Shown here: positions 44,033-54,300 of the stretch, piece by piece
Layout: each line of letters starts with the position of its first letter
Numbering within the stretch: the stretch's first letter is position 1
Assembly: GCF_008642335.1 (NCBI RefSeq)
Contig: NZ_CP029191.1
Span: 7,130,001-7,194,000, forward strand
DNA from: Streptomyces venezuelae
GTDB lineage: Bacteria > Actinomycetota > Actinomycetes > Streptomycetales > Streptomycetaceae
DNA: 64,000 bases
Direction: 5' to 3'
Notes under the pieces: model-generated
Told to the model about the DNA's origin: nothing
Databases searched by the model: none
The model's input: the letters and a program-made list of their open reading frames with translations, nothing else
Position numbers and translations under genes: made by a program

Positions 44033-44899
44033 TCAGGGGCGCTGTGCGGTGGCGAAGATGTAGCCGAGTTCGGGCATCTTGCCGAGGGCGGCCTGGTTGT
44101 GCAGGAAGAGTTCGTAGCCCTCGACGCCGATGATGTCGACGTACTCGTCGCGGTGGGCGCGGATCCACTCGACGTACCCGTCGTACGTCTTGGCGGTCTC
44201 GCTGGTGATGTCGGTCAGTTCGAGGACCGTCCAGCCGGCGGCGCGGAAGATGTCGGGGTAGTCCCCGATGTCGGTGAGCGCGGCGTAGATCGTGGTGTCG
44301 CTGACCGTGGCGGTGCGCGGCTTGCTCGGGTCGGGGTTGAGGTACACCATGTCGGCGATCGGCATGCGGGCGCCGGGCTTCACGACGCGGCGGGCCTCGG
44401 TGAGGACCTGCTGCTTGTCGGGCATGTGGAGCATGGACTCCAGGGCCCAGCAGTGGTCGAACGACGCGTCGTCGAACGGCAGGTTCATGGCATCCACCTG
44501 CTCGAACCGGACCCGGTCGGCGAGACCGGCCTCCCGCGCCCTGCGGTTGCCGCGCTCGACCTGGCGGGCGCTCACGGAGATGCCGACGACCTCGACGTCC
44601 CGTGCGCGGGCCAGCTGCATCGCGGGGGTGCCGTTGCCGCAGCCGATGTCCAGGATGCGGTCGCCGGGCGCGGGGTCGAGGCGGCGGATCATCTCGTCGG
44701 TCATCTGGACCATGGCCTGGTCGAATGTGGCCTCCTGTCGGCCGCTGTCGAACCAGTAGCCGTAGTGCAGGTTGCCGTCTCCGAGCTGGGTCATCAGGTC
44801 GAAGACCTTGTGGTCGTAGTAGTGGCCGATGTCGCTCGGTTCGGGGGCGACGGTCTTGTTCACCGTCGGGGGCTTCTTGGTCGTCGCGTTGTTCGTCAC
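44033..44899 (-). CDS. SAM-dependent O-methyltransferase (MonE-like)
   Basis: 288 residues from GTG 44899; GTG 44902 and a longer start at 44923 are possible and no ribosome site decides. Class I methyltransferase: RILDIGCGNGTPAMQLA (SAM glycine loop), VGISVSARQVERG, FEQVDAMNLPFDDASFDHCWALESMLHMPD. The N-terminal HYYDHKVFDLMTQLGDGNLHYGYW is typical of small-molecule O-methyltransferases near RebM. In a monensin-like cluster this would be the 3-O-methyltransferase acting late on the chain or product. It is the first gene of the minus-strand operon and is divergent from the exporter. Confidence 0.88.
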   Translation of the reverse strand: MTNNATTKKPPTVNKTVAPEPSDIGHYYDHKVFDLMTQLGDGNLHYGYWFDSGRQEATFDQAMVQMTDEMIRRLDPAPGDRILDIGCGNGTPAMQLARARDVEVVGISVSARQVERGNRRAREAGLADRVRFEQVDAMNLPFDDASFDHCWALESMLHMPDKQQVLTEARRVVKPGARMPIADMVYLNPDPSKPRTATVSDTTIYAALTDIGDYPDIFRAAGWTVLELTDITSETAKTYDGYVEWIRAHRDEYVDIIGVEGYELFLHNQAALGKMPELGYIFATAQRP

Positions 44900-44957
44900 C
44901 ACCTCAGCGTCACGGCGCCGCACGCGCTGTCACAACCCCACCCCTGCCCCTCAACAG

Positions 44958-44988
44958 CCCCTAGGGCGCTCTCCGGCCCACCCCTAGG
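44958..44988. repeat. CCCCTAGG direct repeats in the bidirectional promoter region
   Basis: CCCCTAGG at 44958-44965 and 44981-44988, starts 23 bp apart (about two turns), between the methyltransferase and exporter genes. The spacing suits tandem binding on one DNA face, for example by an SARP or similar activator. No such regulator is in the window. Confidence 0.45.
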
Positions 44989-45012
44989 AGAGAGGCCTCC
45001 GGACGCCTTCTC

Positions 45013-45033
45013 TTGACGCGTTCCATACGGAAC
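45013..45033 (+). promoter_or_regulatory. candidate exporter promoter with TetR-type dyad
   Basis: TTGACG (45013-45018) is followed at once by the dyad GTTCC-ATAC-GGAAC (45020-45033). No convincing -10 is visible at 17-18 bases. The dyad is a candidate operator for the TetR regulator encoded two genes down. An AT-rich tract (45049-45060) and a strong AGGAGGT precede the exporter GTG. Confidence 0.45.
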
Positions 45034-45107
45034 CCCTGGTACCACGAGATAAAAAATGAGAGTACGCTCCGACTAGATATTGAGCTCTCTTTAGGAGGTC
45101 GACTCTC

Positions 45108-46643
45108 GTGTCAGCAGATCTGGGTGCGCGGCGGTGGTGGGCCGTCGGGGCTCTCGTGCTCGCGTCGATGGTCGTGGGCTTCGACGTGACGATCCTGAGC
45201 CTGGCGCTGCCCGCCATGGCCGACGATCTGGGTGCGAACAACGTCGAGCTGCAGTGGTTCGTGACCTCGTACACGCTCGTGTTCGCGGCGGGAATGATCC
45301 CCGCGGGCATGCTCGGTGACCGGTTCGGGCGTAAGAAGGTGCTGCTGGCCGCGCTGGTGATCTTCGGCATCAGCTCGCTGGGCTGTGCCTACGCCCAGGA
45401 CTCCGGCACGTTCATCGGCGCACGTGCGGTGCTCGGCCTGGGTGCCGCGCTGATCATGCCGACGACGCTGTCGCTGCTGCCGGTGATGTTCTCCGACGAG
45501 GAGCGCCCCAAGGCCATCGGCGCCGTGGCGGGCGCCGCGATGCTGGCCTATCCGCTCGGCCCGATCCTGGGCGGCTACCTCCTCAACCACTTCTGGTGGG
45601 GCTCCGTCTTCCTGATCAACGTGCCCGTGGTGATCCTCGCCTTCCTGGCGGTGTCGGCCTGGCTGCCCGAGTCCAAGGCCAAGGAGGCCAAGCCCTTCGA
45701 CGTGGGCGGCCTGGTGTTCTCCAGCGTGGGTCTCGCCGCGATGACGTACGGCGTGATCCAGGGCGGCGAGAAGGGCTGGACCGACGTCACCACCCTCGTG
45801 CCGACCCTGGGCGGCATGCTCGCCATCGTGGTCTTCGTTTTCTGGGAGAAGCGGGTGGCCGATCCGCTGGTCGACCTCTCGCTGTTCCGCTCGGCCCGGT
45901 TCACCTCGGGCACCGTGCTCGGCACCGTCATCAACTTCACGATGTTCGGCGTGCTGTTCACGATGCCGCAGTACTACCAGGCGGTCCTCGGCACCGACGC
46001 GATGGGCAGCGGTTTCCGGCTCCTGCCGATGGTCGGCGGCCTCCTCGTCGGTGTGACCGTCGCCAACAAGGTCGCCAAGGCCCTCGGCCCGAAGACCGCG
46101 GTCGGCATCGGCTTCGCGCTCCTCGCCGCCGCCCTCTTCTACGGCGCGACGACCGACATCGACAGCGGCACCGGCCTCGCCGCCGCGTGGACGGCGGCGT
46201 ACGGCCTCGGCCTCGGCATCGCCCTGCCCACCGCCATGGACGCGGCACTCGGCGCGCTCAACGAGGACGCCGCCGGCGTCGGCTCCGGCGTCAACCAGTC
46301 CATCCGTACCCTCGGCGGCAGCTTCGGCGCGGCCATCCTCGGCTCCATCCTCAACTCCGGCTACCGCGGCAAGCTCGACCTCGACGGAGTCCCCGAGCAG
46401 GCACACGGCGCCGTCAAGGACTCCGTGTTCGGCGGCCTCGCCGTGGCCAGGGCGATCAAGAACAACGGGCTCGCCGAGTCGGTGCGGACCGCGTACGTCC
46501 ACGCCCTGGACGTGGTCCTCGTCGTCTCCGGCGGCCTGGGACTGCTCGGCGTGCTCCTCGCGGTGGTGTGGCTGCCCCGCAGTGTTGGTCAGAGCACCCC
46601 GAAGCCCGCAGAATCTGAGCATGAAGCAGCAGACGCAGTCTGA
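45108..46643 (+). CDS. MFS exporter, DHA2/EmrB-QacA type (MonT-like)
   Basis: 511 residues from GTG 45108 with a near-perfect AGGAGGT at nine bases. Fourteen predicted helices. MFS motif A: GMLGDRFGRKKVLLA; motif C region: GPILGGYLLNHFWWGSVFLINVPV, typical of drug:H+ antiporters. It lies next to a TetR gene that overlaps its end. In the monensin cluster the MonT exporter gives self-resistance by pumping out the ionophore; the location here fits the same role (inference). Confidence 0.92.
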   Translation: MSADLGARRWWAVGALVLASMVVGFDVTILSLALPAMADDLGANNVELQWFVTSYTLVFAAGMIPAGMLGDRFGRKKVLLAALVIFGISSLGCAYAQDSGTFIGARAVLGLGAALIMPTTLSLLPVMFSDEERPKAIGAVAGAAMLAYPLGPILGGYLLNHFWWGSVFLINVPVVILAFLAVSAWLPESKAKEAKPFDVGGLVFSSVGLAAMTYGVIQGGEKGWTDVTTLVPTLGGMLAIVVFVFWEKRVADPLVDLSLFRSARFTSGTVLGTVINFTMFGVLFTMPQYYQAVLGTDAMGSGFRLLPMVGGLLVGVTVANKVAKALGPKTAVGIGFALLAAALFYGATTDIDSGTGLAAAWTAAYGLGLGIALPTAMDAALGALNEDAAGVGSGVNQSIRTLGGSFGAAILGSILNSGYRGKLDLDGVPEQAHGAVKDSVFGGLAVARAIKNNGLAESVRTAYVHALDVVLVVSGGLGLLGVLLAVVWLPRSVGQSTPKPAESEHEAADAV

Positions 46644-47232
46644 CCAGGGCAGAACCGTGCCTGGACTGAGAGAACGCAAGAAAGCCAGGACCAAGGCCGC
46701 GATCCAGCGGGAGGCGGTGCGCTTGTTCAGGGAGCAGGGCTACACCGCCACGACCATCGAGCAGATCGCAGAAGCCGCCGAGGTCGCCCCCAGCACCGTC
46801 TTCCGCTACTTCGCGACCAAGCAGGACCTGGTCTTCTCACACGACTACGACCTGCCCTTCGCCATGATGTTCCAGGCCCAGTCGCCCGACCTGACACCGA
46901 TCCAGGCCGAACGACAGGCCATCCGTTCGATGCTGAACGACATCTCCGAGCAGGAACTGGCCCTGCAGCGCGAACGCTTCGTGCTCATCCTCTCCGAGCC
47001 GGAGCTCTGGGGGGCCAGCCTGGGCAACATCAGCCAGACCATGCAGCTCCTCGGCGAACAGGTCGCCAAGCGGGCCGGGCGCGATCCGGGGGACCCCGCG
47101 GTCCGCGCCTACACCGGGGCCCTGTTCGGCGTGATGCTGCAGGTCTCCCTTGACTGGGCGAACGATCCGGAGATGGACTTCGCGGCCACTCTGGACCAGG
47201 CGCTCTTCTGCCTGGAAGACCTGCGTCCCTGA
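46621..47232 (+). CDS. TetR-family repressor (MonRII-like)
   Basis: 203 residues from ATG 46621, overlapping the exporter gene by 23 bases; no strong ribosome site, so coupling is likely. HTH: LRERKKARTKAAIQREAVRLFREQGYTATTIEQIAEAAEVAPSTVFRYFATKQDLVF (landmarks). The C-terminal part carries a ligand pocket of the MftR-like type. It probably represses the exporter operon until the product or an intermediate binds. Confidence 0.92.
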   Translation: MKQQTQSDQGRTVPGLRERKKARTKAAIQREAVRLFREQGYTATTIEQIAEAAEVAPSTVFRYFATKQDLVFSHDYDLPFAMMFQAQSPDLTPIQAERQAIRSMLNDISEQELALQRERFVLILSEPELWGASLGNISQTMQLLGEQVAKRAGRDPGDPAVRAYTGALFGVMLQVSLDWANDPEMDFAATLDQALFCLEDLRP

Positions 47233-47324
47233 TGTCGTACGCGACAGCCCACGGCGGGCGGTTGCGTACGAAGTAGGACGACCGCGCGCGGCCACCGCCC
47301 CCCGGCTGCCGCGTCCGGTCCAAC

Positions 47325-47361
47325 CTGGCGTGCTCCGGCTTCCCTCGACGGAGCACGCCAG
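47325..47361. terminator. bidirectional hairpin terminator
   Basis: Perfect 12-base stem CTGGCGTGCTCC / GGAGCACGCCAG with a 13-base loop, followed by GGGTCTTTCC. It lies between the converging TetR and thioesterase genes. Confidence 0.78.
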
Positions 47362-47398
47362 GGGTCTTTCCGGGCCGCGCACGCTCTCCCTCCCGCCG

Positions 47399-48184
47399 TT
47401 ACGCTCCGACGGCCGCTGTCAGCGCCGCGGCCACGATCGACGCAACCTGCTCCTGACAGGCGTCGAGGTAGAAGTGACCGCCCGGCAGCACCCGGAGATC
47501 GAACTCCGCACTGGTACGCTCCCGCCACGTGCCGGCCTCCTCCGGCGAGGTCCGCTCGTCGGCGTCACCGATCAACGCCGTGATCGGGCAGTCCAGACGC
47601 TCAGGACCCGGCGCCTCGTACGTGGCGACCGCCCGGTAGTCGGCCCGCAGCGAGGGCAGGATCAGCTCCTGCAGCTCCGGGCTCCGGAAGAACCGCTCGT
47701 CGGTGCCGCCCATCGCCCGCAGATGCGCCAGGATGTCCGCGTCGTCCAGGGCCCCGGACCGCCCGGCGGGACGGTAGGGGCGGGCGAGCCCGCCGGAGGC
47801 GAACAGGTGCACGGGGCCGGTTCCGCCGGGGCCGGAGTCCCGCAGGCGCCGCGCCACCTCGAACGCCACGATCGCGCCCAGACTGTGCCCGAGCAGGGCG
47901 AACGGCGTTCCGTCGGACGGCAGTTGCTCCACGACCCCGTCGGCGAGCGCGGCCACCGACTCCAGACACGGCTCCTTGTGCCGGTCCTGCCGCCCCGGAT
48001 ACTGCACGGACAGCACGTCGATGCCGGGCGAAAGCAGCCCGGAGAGGCCGAACCAGTAACTCGCCGAGCCACCCGCGAACGGGAAGCAGATCAGCCTCAC
48101 CGGTGCCGCGGCGGAGTCGTGGTACCGCCGCAGCCACACCCCGGCCCCCGTGTTCCGCGGCGCCTGCGCAGTGCCCCTGTCCAT
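47399..48184 (-). CDS. type II thioesterase
   Basis: 261 residues from ATG 48184 (GGGAG four bases upstream); an 18-codon upstream extension has no similarity. Thioesterase family: RLICFPFAGGSASYW, VQYPGRQDR, nucleophile elbow LLGHSLGAIVAFE with Ser101, ALIGDADERTSPEEAGTW (Asp) and LPGGHFYLD (His), so a complete triad. Type II enzymes clear wrongly loaded acyl groups from ACPs. Its placement before the first PKS gene matches MonAIX as I recall. It is read away from the PKS. Confidence 0.93.
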   Translation of the reverse strand: MDRGTAQAPRNTGAGVWLRRYHDSAAAPVRLICFPFAGGSASYWFGLSGLLSPGIDVLSVQYPGRQDRHKEPCLESVAALADGVVEQLPSDGTPFALLGHSLGAIVAFEVARRLRDSGPGGTGPVHLFASGGLARPYRPAGRSGALDDADILAHLRAMGGTDERFFRSPELQELILPSLRADYRAVATYEAPGPERLDCPITALIGDADERTSPEEAGTWRERTSAEFDLRVLPGGHFYLDACQEQVASIVAAALTAAVGA

Positions 48185-48246
48185 CGCTCTCCCTCTCGTG
48201 CCGGTGCCCTTCCGGCCCCGATGCTGGCCGCGACCCATAGCGCCCG

Positions 48247-48290
48247 TCTAAAGCGGCGGACGGCTAGCCGGGGTTTGGTTCGCCTTTAGA
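48247..48290. promoter_or_regulatory. inverted repeat in the thioesterase-PKS intergenic region
   Basis: TCTAAAG (48247-48253) and CTTTAGA (48284-48290) form a 7-base inverted repeat 37 bp apart, in the 214-base region between divergent thioesterase and first PKS. Likely a regulatory site for the PKS operon; regulator not known. Confidence 0.4.
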
Positions 48291-48398
48291 GAACCCGCTC
48301 ACGATGAGCCCGGTACGCGAAGCGATCTCCGATTTCGGACCGGGAGCGCCGTTGATGTTTTCTGGCAGCCAGTTGTTCCGCGGTCGAACGCAGCTGAC

Positions 48399-51300
48399 GT
48401 GATGGCCACGTCGCCGTCCGGCGCGAGCGCGGGCCCCGAACCGATCGCGGTCGTCGGGATGGCCTGCCGGCTGCCCGGAGCACCCGACCCGGCGGCGTTC
48501 TGGCGGCTGCTCAGCGAGGGCCGCGGCGCCGTGCGCGACACCCCGCCCGAGCGGCGGCGCACCGATTCGGGCCTGCGCGGACCGGGCGGCTACCTGGACC
48601 GGATCGACGGCTTCGACGCACCCTTCTTCCACGCCGGCCCGCGCGAGGCCGAGGCGATGGACCCGCAGCAGCGGCTCCTCCTCGAACTGAGCTGGGAAGC
48701 GCTGGAGGACGCCGGCATCCCCGCGCCCGCCCTGGCCCGCAGCCGCACCGGCGTCTTCGTCGGCGCCCTCTGGGACGACTACGCCGACGTCCTGAACCGC
48801 GCCACGCGGAACGCCGTCACCCGGCACACCATGACCGGCGTCCACCGCAGCATTCTGGCCAACCGCATCTCGTACGCGTACCACCTGACGGGCCCGAGCC
48901 TCACCGTCGACACCGCACAGTCCTCCTCGCTCGTCGCCGTGCACCTGGCCTGCGAGAGCATCCGGCGCGGCGAGTGCGAGACCGCGTTCGCGGGCGGCGT
49001 CAACCTCATCTGCTCGCCCCGCTCCACCGCGCTCGCCGAGGCCCGCTTCGGCGGCCTCTCGGCCACGGGCCGCTGCCACACCTTCGACGCACGCGCCGAC
49101 GGGTTCGTGCGCGGCGAGGGCGGCGGGCTCGTGGTGCTCAAACCGCTCGGGGCCGCGCAGCGCGACGGCGACACCGTGTACTGCGTCATCAGCGGAAGCG
49201 CCGTCAACAGCGACGGAGCGACGGACGGACTCACGCTGCCCAGCGGGCAGGCGCAGCGCGACGTGGTGCGCATGGCCTGCGGCCGGGCCCGAGTGACGCC
49301 CGACCAGATCCAGTACGTCGAACTCCACGGCACGGGTACGCCCGTCGGGGACCCGATCGAGGCGGGCGCGCTCGGCGCCGCGCTCGGTCAGGACGGGGCG
49401 CGCACCGAACCGCTCACCGTCGGCTCCGCGAAGACGAACGTCGGCCACCTGGAGGCGGCGTCCGGGATCGTCGGGCTCATCAAGACGGCGCTGAGCATCC
49501 ACCACCGCAAGCTGGCACCGAGCCTCAACTTCGACACACCCAACCCGGCCATCCCGCTGGCGGACCTCGGTCTGACCGTTCAGCGGGAAGCCGGGGAGTG
49601 GCCGCGCCCCGAGCGGCGGCTGATCGCCGGGGTGTCGTCGTTCGGGATGGGGGGCACGAACGGGCACGTTGTGGTGGCTGAGGCGCCTGTGGTGGAGGGG
49701 TCTGCCGATGCGGGGCTCCGTTCCGCGGAGCCTGCCTCCGTGGCGCGGCGGCCGGCCCTCGTCCCGTGGCCCGTGAGCGCCCACAGCGCCTCCGCGCTGC
49801 CCGCCCAGGCCGCACGCCTGCGCGCACACCTCGCCGCGCACCCGGCCACCCCCGACGCCACCCGCATCGGCCACGCCCTCGCCACCACCCGCGCCCCCCT
49901 CGCCCACCGCGCGGTCCTGCTCGGCGGCGACACGGCCGACCTGCTCGGCTCCCTGGACGCGCTGGCGGCGGGTGACGAGAGCGCCGCCGTGATCCGCGGC
50001 GAGGCGGTCCCCGACGGCAAGACGGCCTTCCTCTTCAGCGGGCAGGGCGCACAACGTCCGGGCATGGGACGTGAGTTGTACGCGGCGCATCCGGTGTTCG
50101 CCGACGCGCTCGACGAGGCGTTCGCGGCACTGGACGTCCATCTGGAGCGGCCGCTGCGCGAGATCGTCCTCGGCGAGGACGCCGAACGGCAGGGGCTGCT
50201 CGACCGGACCGAGTACACCCAGCCCGCGCTCTTCGCGATCGAGACGAGCCTGTACCGGCTCACCGCCGCCCACGGCCTCACCCCCGACTACGTACTCGGC
50301 CACTCCGTCGGCGAGATCGCCGCCGCACACGTGGCCGGTGTCCTCTCCCTGGCGGACGCGAGCGCCCTGGTCGCCGCCCGCGGACGGCTCATGCAGGCGG
50401 TGAGGGCACCCGGCGCGATGGCCGCATGGCAGGCGACCGCGGACGAGGCGGCGGAACTGCTCGCAGGGCACGAGGAGCGGGCCGCCGTGGCCGCCGTCAA
50501 CGGCCCCGAATCCGTCGTGGTCTCCGGCGACCGCGACACGGTCGAGGAGCTGACGCTCGCCTGGCAGGCATACGGCCGCAAGGCCCGCCGACTCAAAGTC
50601 AGCCACGCCTTCCACTCGCCGCACATGGACTCCGTCCTCGACGAGCTGCGCGCCGTCGCCGCGGGACTGACGTTCCACGCGCCGGTCATCCCCGTCGTCT
50701 CCAACGTCACCGGCGAGCTCGTGTCGGCGGACGGCACCGAACAGGCCGACCCCGAGTACTGGGCACGGCACGCACGCGAGCCCGTGCGGTTCCTCGACGG
50801 GGTGCGCGGGCTGTGCGAGCGAGGGGTGACGACCTTCGTCGAACTCGGCCCGGACGCACCGCTGTCGGCGATGGCGCGGGAGTGCTTCCCCGCGGCCGAT
50901 TCCGTGGACGGCGGTCCGGGCAGCGGTTCAGGCCGTCCGCGCCCCGCCGCGGTGGCCGCGTGCCGGCGCGGGCGCGACGAGGCGCACACGTTCATGGCGG
51001 CGCTGGCACAGGCGTACGTGCGGGGCGCCGATGTCGACTTCACCGCCGCGTACGGTTCGCTCGGCGACACGGAGCGCGTGAGCCTGCCCACGTACGCCTT
51101 CCAGCGGAAGCGGTACTGGCCCGAGGCGGAACCGGCCGAGTACCGCGAGGTGCGGGAGCCCTCCGCGCCCGAGGAGAGCGGGCCGCGCCCGGTCGGCGGC
51201 GCGCGGACCGACCTCGCCGAACGGCTCGCCGCGCTCTCCGTCGCCGACCAGGAACGCACCCTGCTCGGCCTGGTCGCCAAGCAGATCGCCGTCGTGCTCG

Positions 51301-54300
51301 GCGGCACCTCGGCGACGGTCGAAACGGCCCGTACGTTCAAACAGTCGGGCTTCGACTCGATGGCGGCGGCCGAGCTGAGCGAACGGCTCGGCACGGTCAC
51401 CGGGCTGCCGCTGCCCGCCACCCTCACCTTCGACCACCCGACACCGCTGGCCGTCGCGGGGTATCTGCGCGCGCGGCTGACCGGAGCGGGCGGCGAGGAC
51501 CTCGCGCGACCCGCGGGCCGCCCCGCCCCCGGCCCGTCCGGCACGGACGACGATCCCATCGCCATCGTCGCCATGAGCTGCCGCTACCCGGGCGGCGCCG
51601 GTACGCCGGAGGACCTGTGGCGGCTGCTCGCCGACGGCGCCGACGCGATCGGCGCGTTCCCCACCGACCGCGGCTGGGACCTGGAGCGGCTCTTCCACCC
51701 CGACGCTGACCGGTCCGGCACCAGCTCGACGCGGCAGGGCGGCTTCCTGTACGAAGCCGCCGACTTCGACGCCGAGTTCTTCGACATCAGCCCGCGGGAA
51801 GCGCTGGCTGTCGACCCGCAGCAGCGGCTGCTCCTCGAATGCGCCTGGGAGGCCTTCGAACGGGCGGGCCTCGACCCCCGGGCGCTCAAGGGCAGCCCCA
51901 CCGGCGTCTTCGTCGGCATGACGGGCCAGGACTACGGCCCCCGGCTGCACGAACCGTCCCGGTCCACCGACGGCTACCTGCTCACCGGCAGCACCCCCAG
52001 CGTGGCATCGGGCCGCCTCTCGTTCAGCTTCGGCCTGGAAGGGCCCGCGCTGACGGTCGACACGGCATGCTCCTCGTCCCTGGTCACCCTCCACCTGGCG
52101 GCGCAGGCGCTGCGGCGCGGCGAGTGCGACCTGGCGCTCGCCGGGGGCGCCACCGTCCTCGCCACGCCGGGCATGTTCACCGAGTTCTCGCGGCAGCGCG
52201 GCCTCGCCCCCGACGGGCGCTGCAAGCCGTTCGCGGAGAGCGCCGACGGCACGGGCTGGGCCGAGGGCGTCGGCCTCGTACTCCTCGAACGCCTCTCCGA
52301 GGCGCGGCGCAAGGGGCATGAGGTCCTCGCGGTGATCCGCGGTTCAGCCGTGAACCAGGACGGCGCGAGCAACGGCCTGACCGCGCCCAACGGCCCCTCG
52401 CAGCAGCGTGTCATCCGTGCCGCGCTCGCGGACGCGCGCCTCGCGGCCGACGAGGTGGACGCCGTGGAGGCACACGGCACCGGCACCACGCTGGGCGACC
52501 CGATCGAGGCACAGGCGCTGCTCAACACGTACGGTCAAGGCCGTTCGCCCGAGCGGCCGTTGTGGCTGGGCTCGGTGAAGTCGAACATCGGCCACACGCA
52601 GGCCGCCGCCGGAGTCGCCGGTGTCATCAAGATGGTGCTCGCGCTCCGGCACGACCTGCTCCCCGCGACCCTCCACGTCGACGAGCCGAGCGGGCACGTC
52701 GACTGGTCGTCGGGCGCGGTACGGCTGCTCACCGAGCCCGTCGTCTGGCCCCGCGGCGACCGTCCGCGCCGGGCGGCGGTGTCGTCGTTCGGCATCTCCG
52801 GGACGAACGCACACCTCGTGCTCGAAGAGGCGCGGCCTCAGGAGGCCCGAACAGCCGTTGAATCGGCCGACGCCGGGGCCGGGGCGGCGGACGGCGTGGT
52901 GCTGCCGTGGGTGGTCTCCGGACGCAGCGGTGAGGCGCTGCGTGAACAGGCCCGCAGGTTGGGCGAGTTCGTCGCGTCGGGCGGTCCTGGTGGGACCGCG
53001 TCCGTCACGGAGGTGGGCCGGGCGCTGGCCACGAAACGGTCGGTGTTCGAGCACCGGGCCGTGGTGGTGGGCCGGGATCGGGATGCGTTGACGGACGGTC
53101 TTGAGGCGTTGGCGTCCGGTGCGGTGTCGCCGGGTGTGGTGTCCGGGGTGGCGTCGGGTGATGTGGGTCCTGGGCCGGTGTTGGTGTTTCCGGGGCAGGG
53201 GTCGCAGTGGGTGGGGATGGGGGCTCAGTTGTTGGATGAGTCTCCGGTGTTCGCCGGGCGGATTGCTGAGTGTGAGCAGGCGCTGTCGGCGTACGTTGGC
53301 TGGTCGTTGCGAGAGGTGTTGCGCGGGGACGGGCGTGAGCTGGCGCGGGTCGAGGTCGTGCAGCCGGTGCTGTGGGCCGTCATGGTCTCCCTCGCCGCGG
53401 TGTGGGCCGACCAGGGGATCACCCCTGCGGCCGTCGTCGGGCATTCGCAGGGTGAGATCGCCGCGGCGGTCGTGGCGGAGGCGCTCACGCTGGAGGACGG
53501 CGCCAAGATCGTGGCGCTGCGCAGCCGTGCGCTGCGGCAGCTCTCCGGTGCGGGCGCGATGGCTTCGCTCGGCGTGGGGCAGGAGCGGGCCGCCGAACTC
53601 GTCGAGGGGCGGCCGGGGGTGGGCATCGCGGCCGTCAACGGCCCGTCGTCCACCGTCATTTCGGGTCCGCCCGAGCAGGTCGCCGCGGTCGTCGCGGACG
53701 CCGAGGCGCGTGGACTCCGGGGCCGCGTCATCGACGTGGACTACGCCTCGCACAGCCCGCAGGTCGACACCATCACCGACGAACTGACCCGCATTCTGGC
53801 TGGCATACGTCCCGTCCAGGCCCCCGTGGCGTTCTACTCGGCGGTGACCGGCACCCGTATCGACACGACCGGGCTCGATACGGACTACTGGGTCACGAAC
53901 CTGCGCCGCCCGGTCCGGTTCGCCGACGCGGTCTCGGCGCTCCTCGCCGACGGGCACCGGGTCTTCATCGAATCCAGCAGCCATCCGGTGCTGACGCTCG
54001 GCCTCCAGGAGACGTTCGAGGAGGCCGGGGTCGACGCCGTCACCGTTCCCACGCTCCGGCGCGAGGACGGCGGCCTGTCCCGCCTCGCCCTCTCGCTGGC
54101 CCAGGCGTTCGTGGCGGGCTGCGCGGTGAAGTGGGAGGGCTGGTTTCCCGGGAGCGGGGCGGTCGGCAGCCCGGCGCTGCCCACGTACGCCTTCCAGCGG
54201 CGCCGCTACTGGCTGGAGGCGTCCGGCGGCAGCCAGGACGCGGCCGGCCTCGGTCTCGCCGCGGTCGGGCACCCGCTGCTCGGTGCGGCGGCGGAACTCG

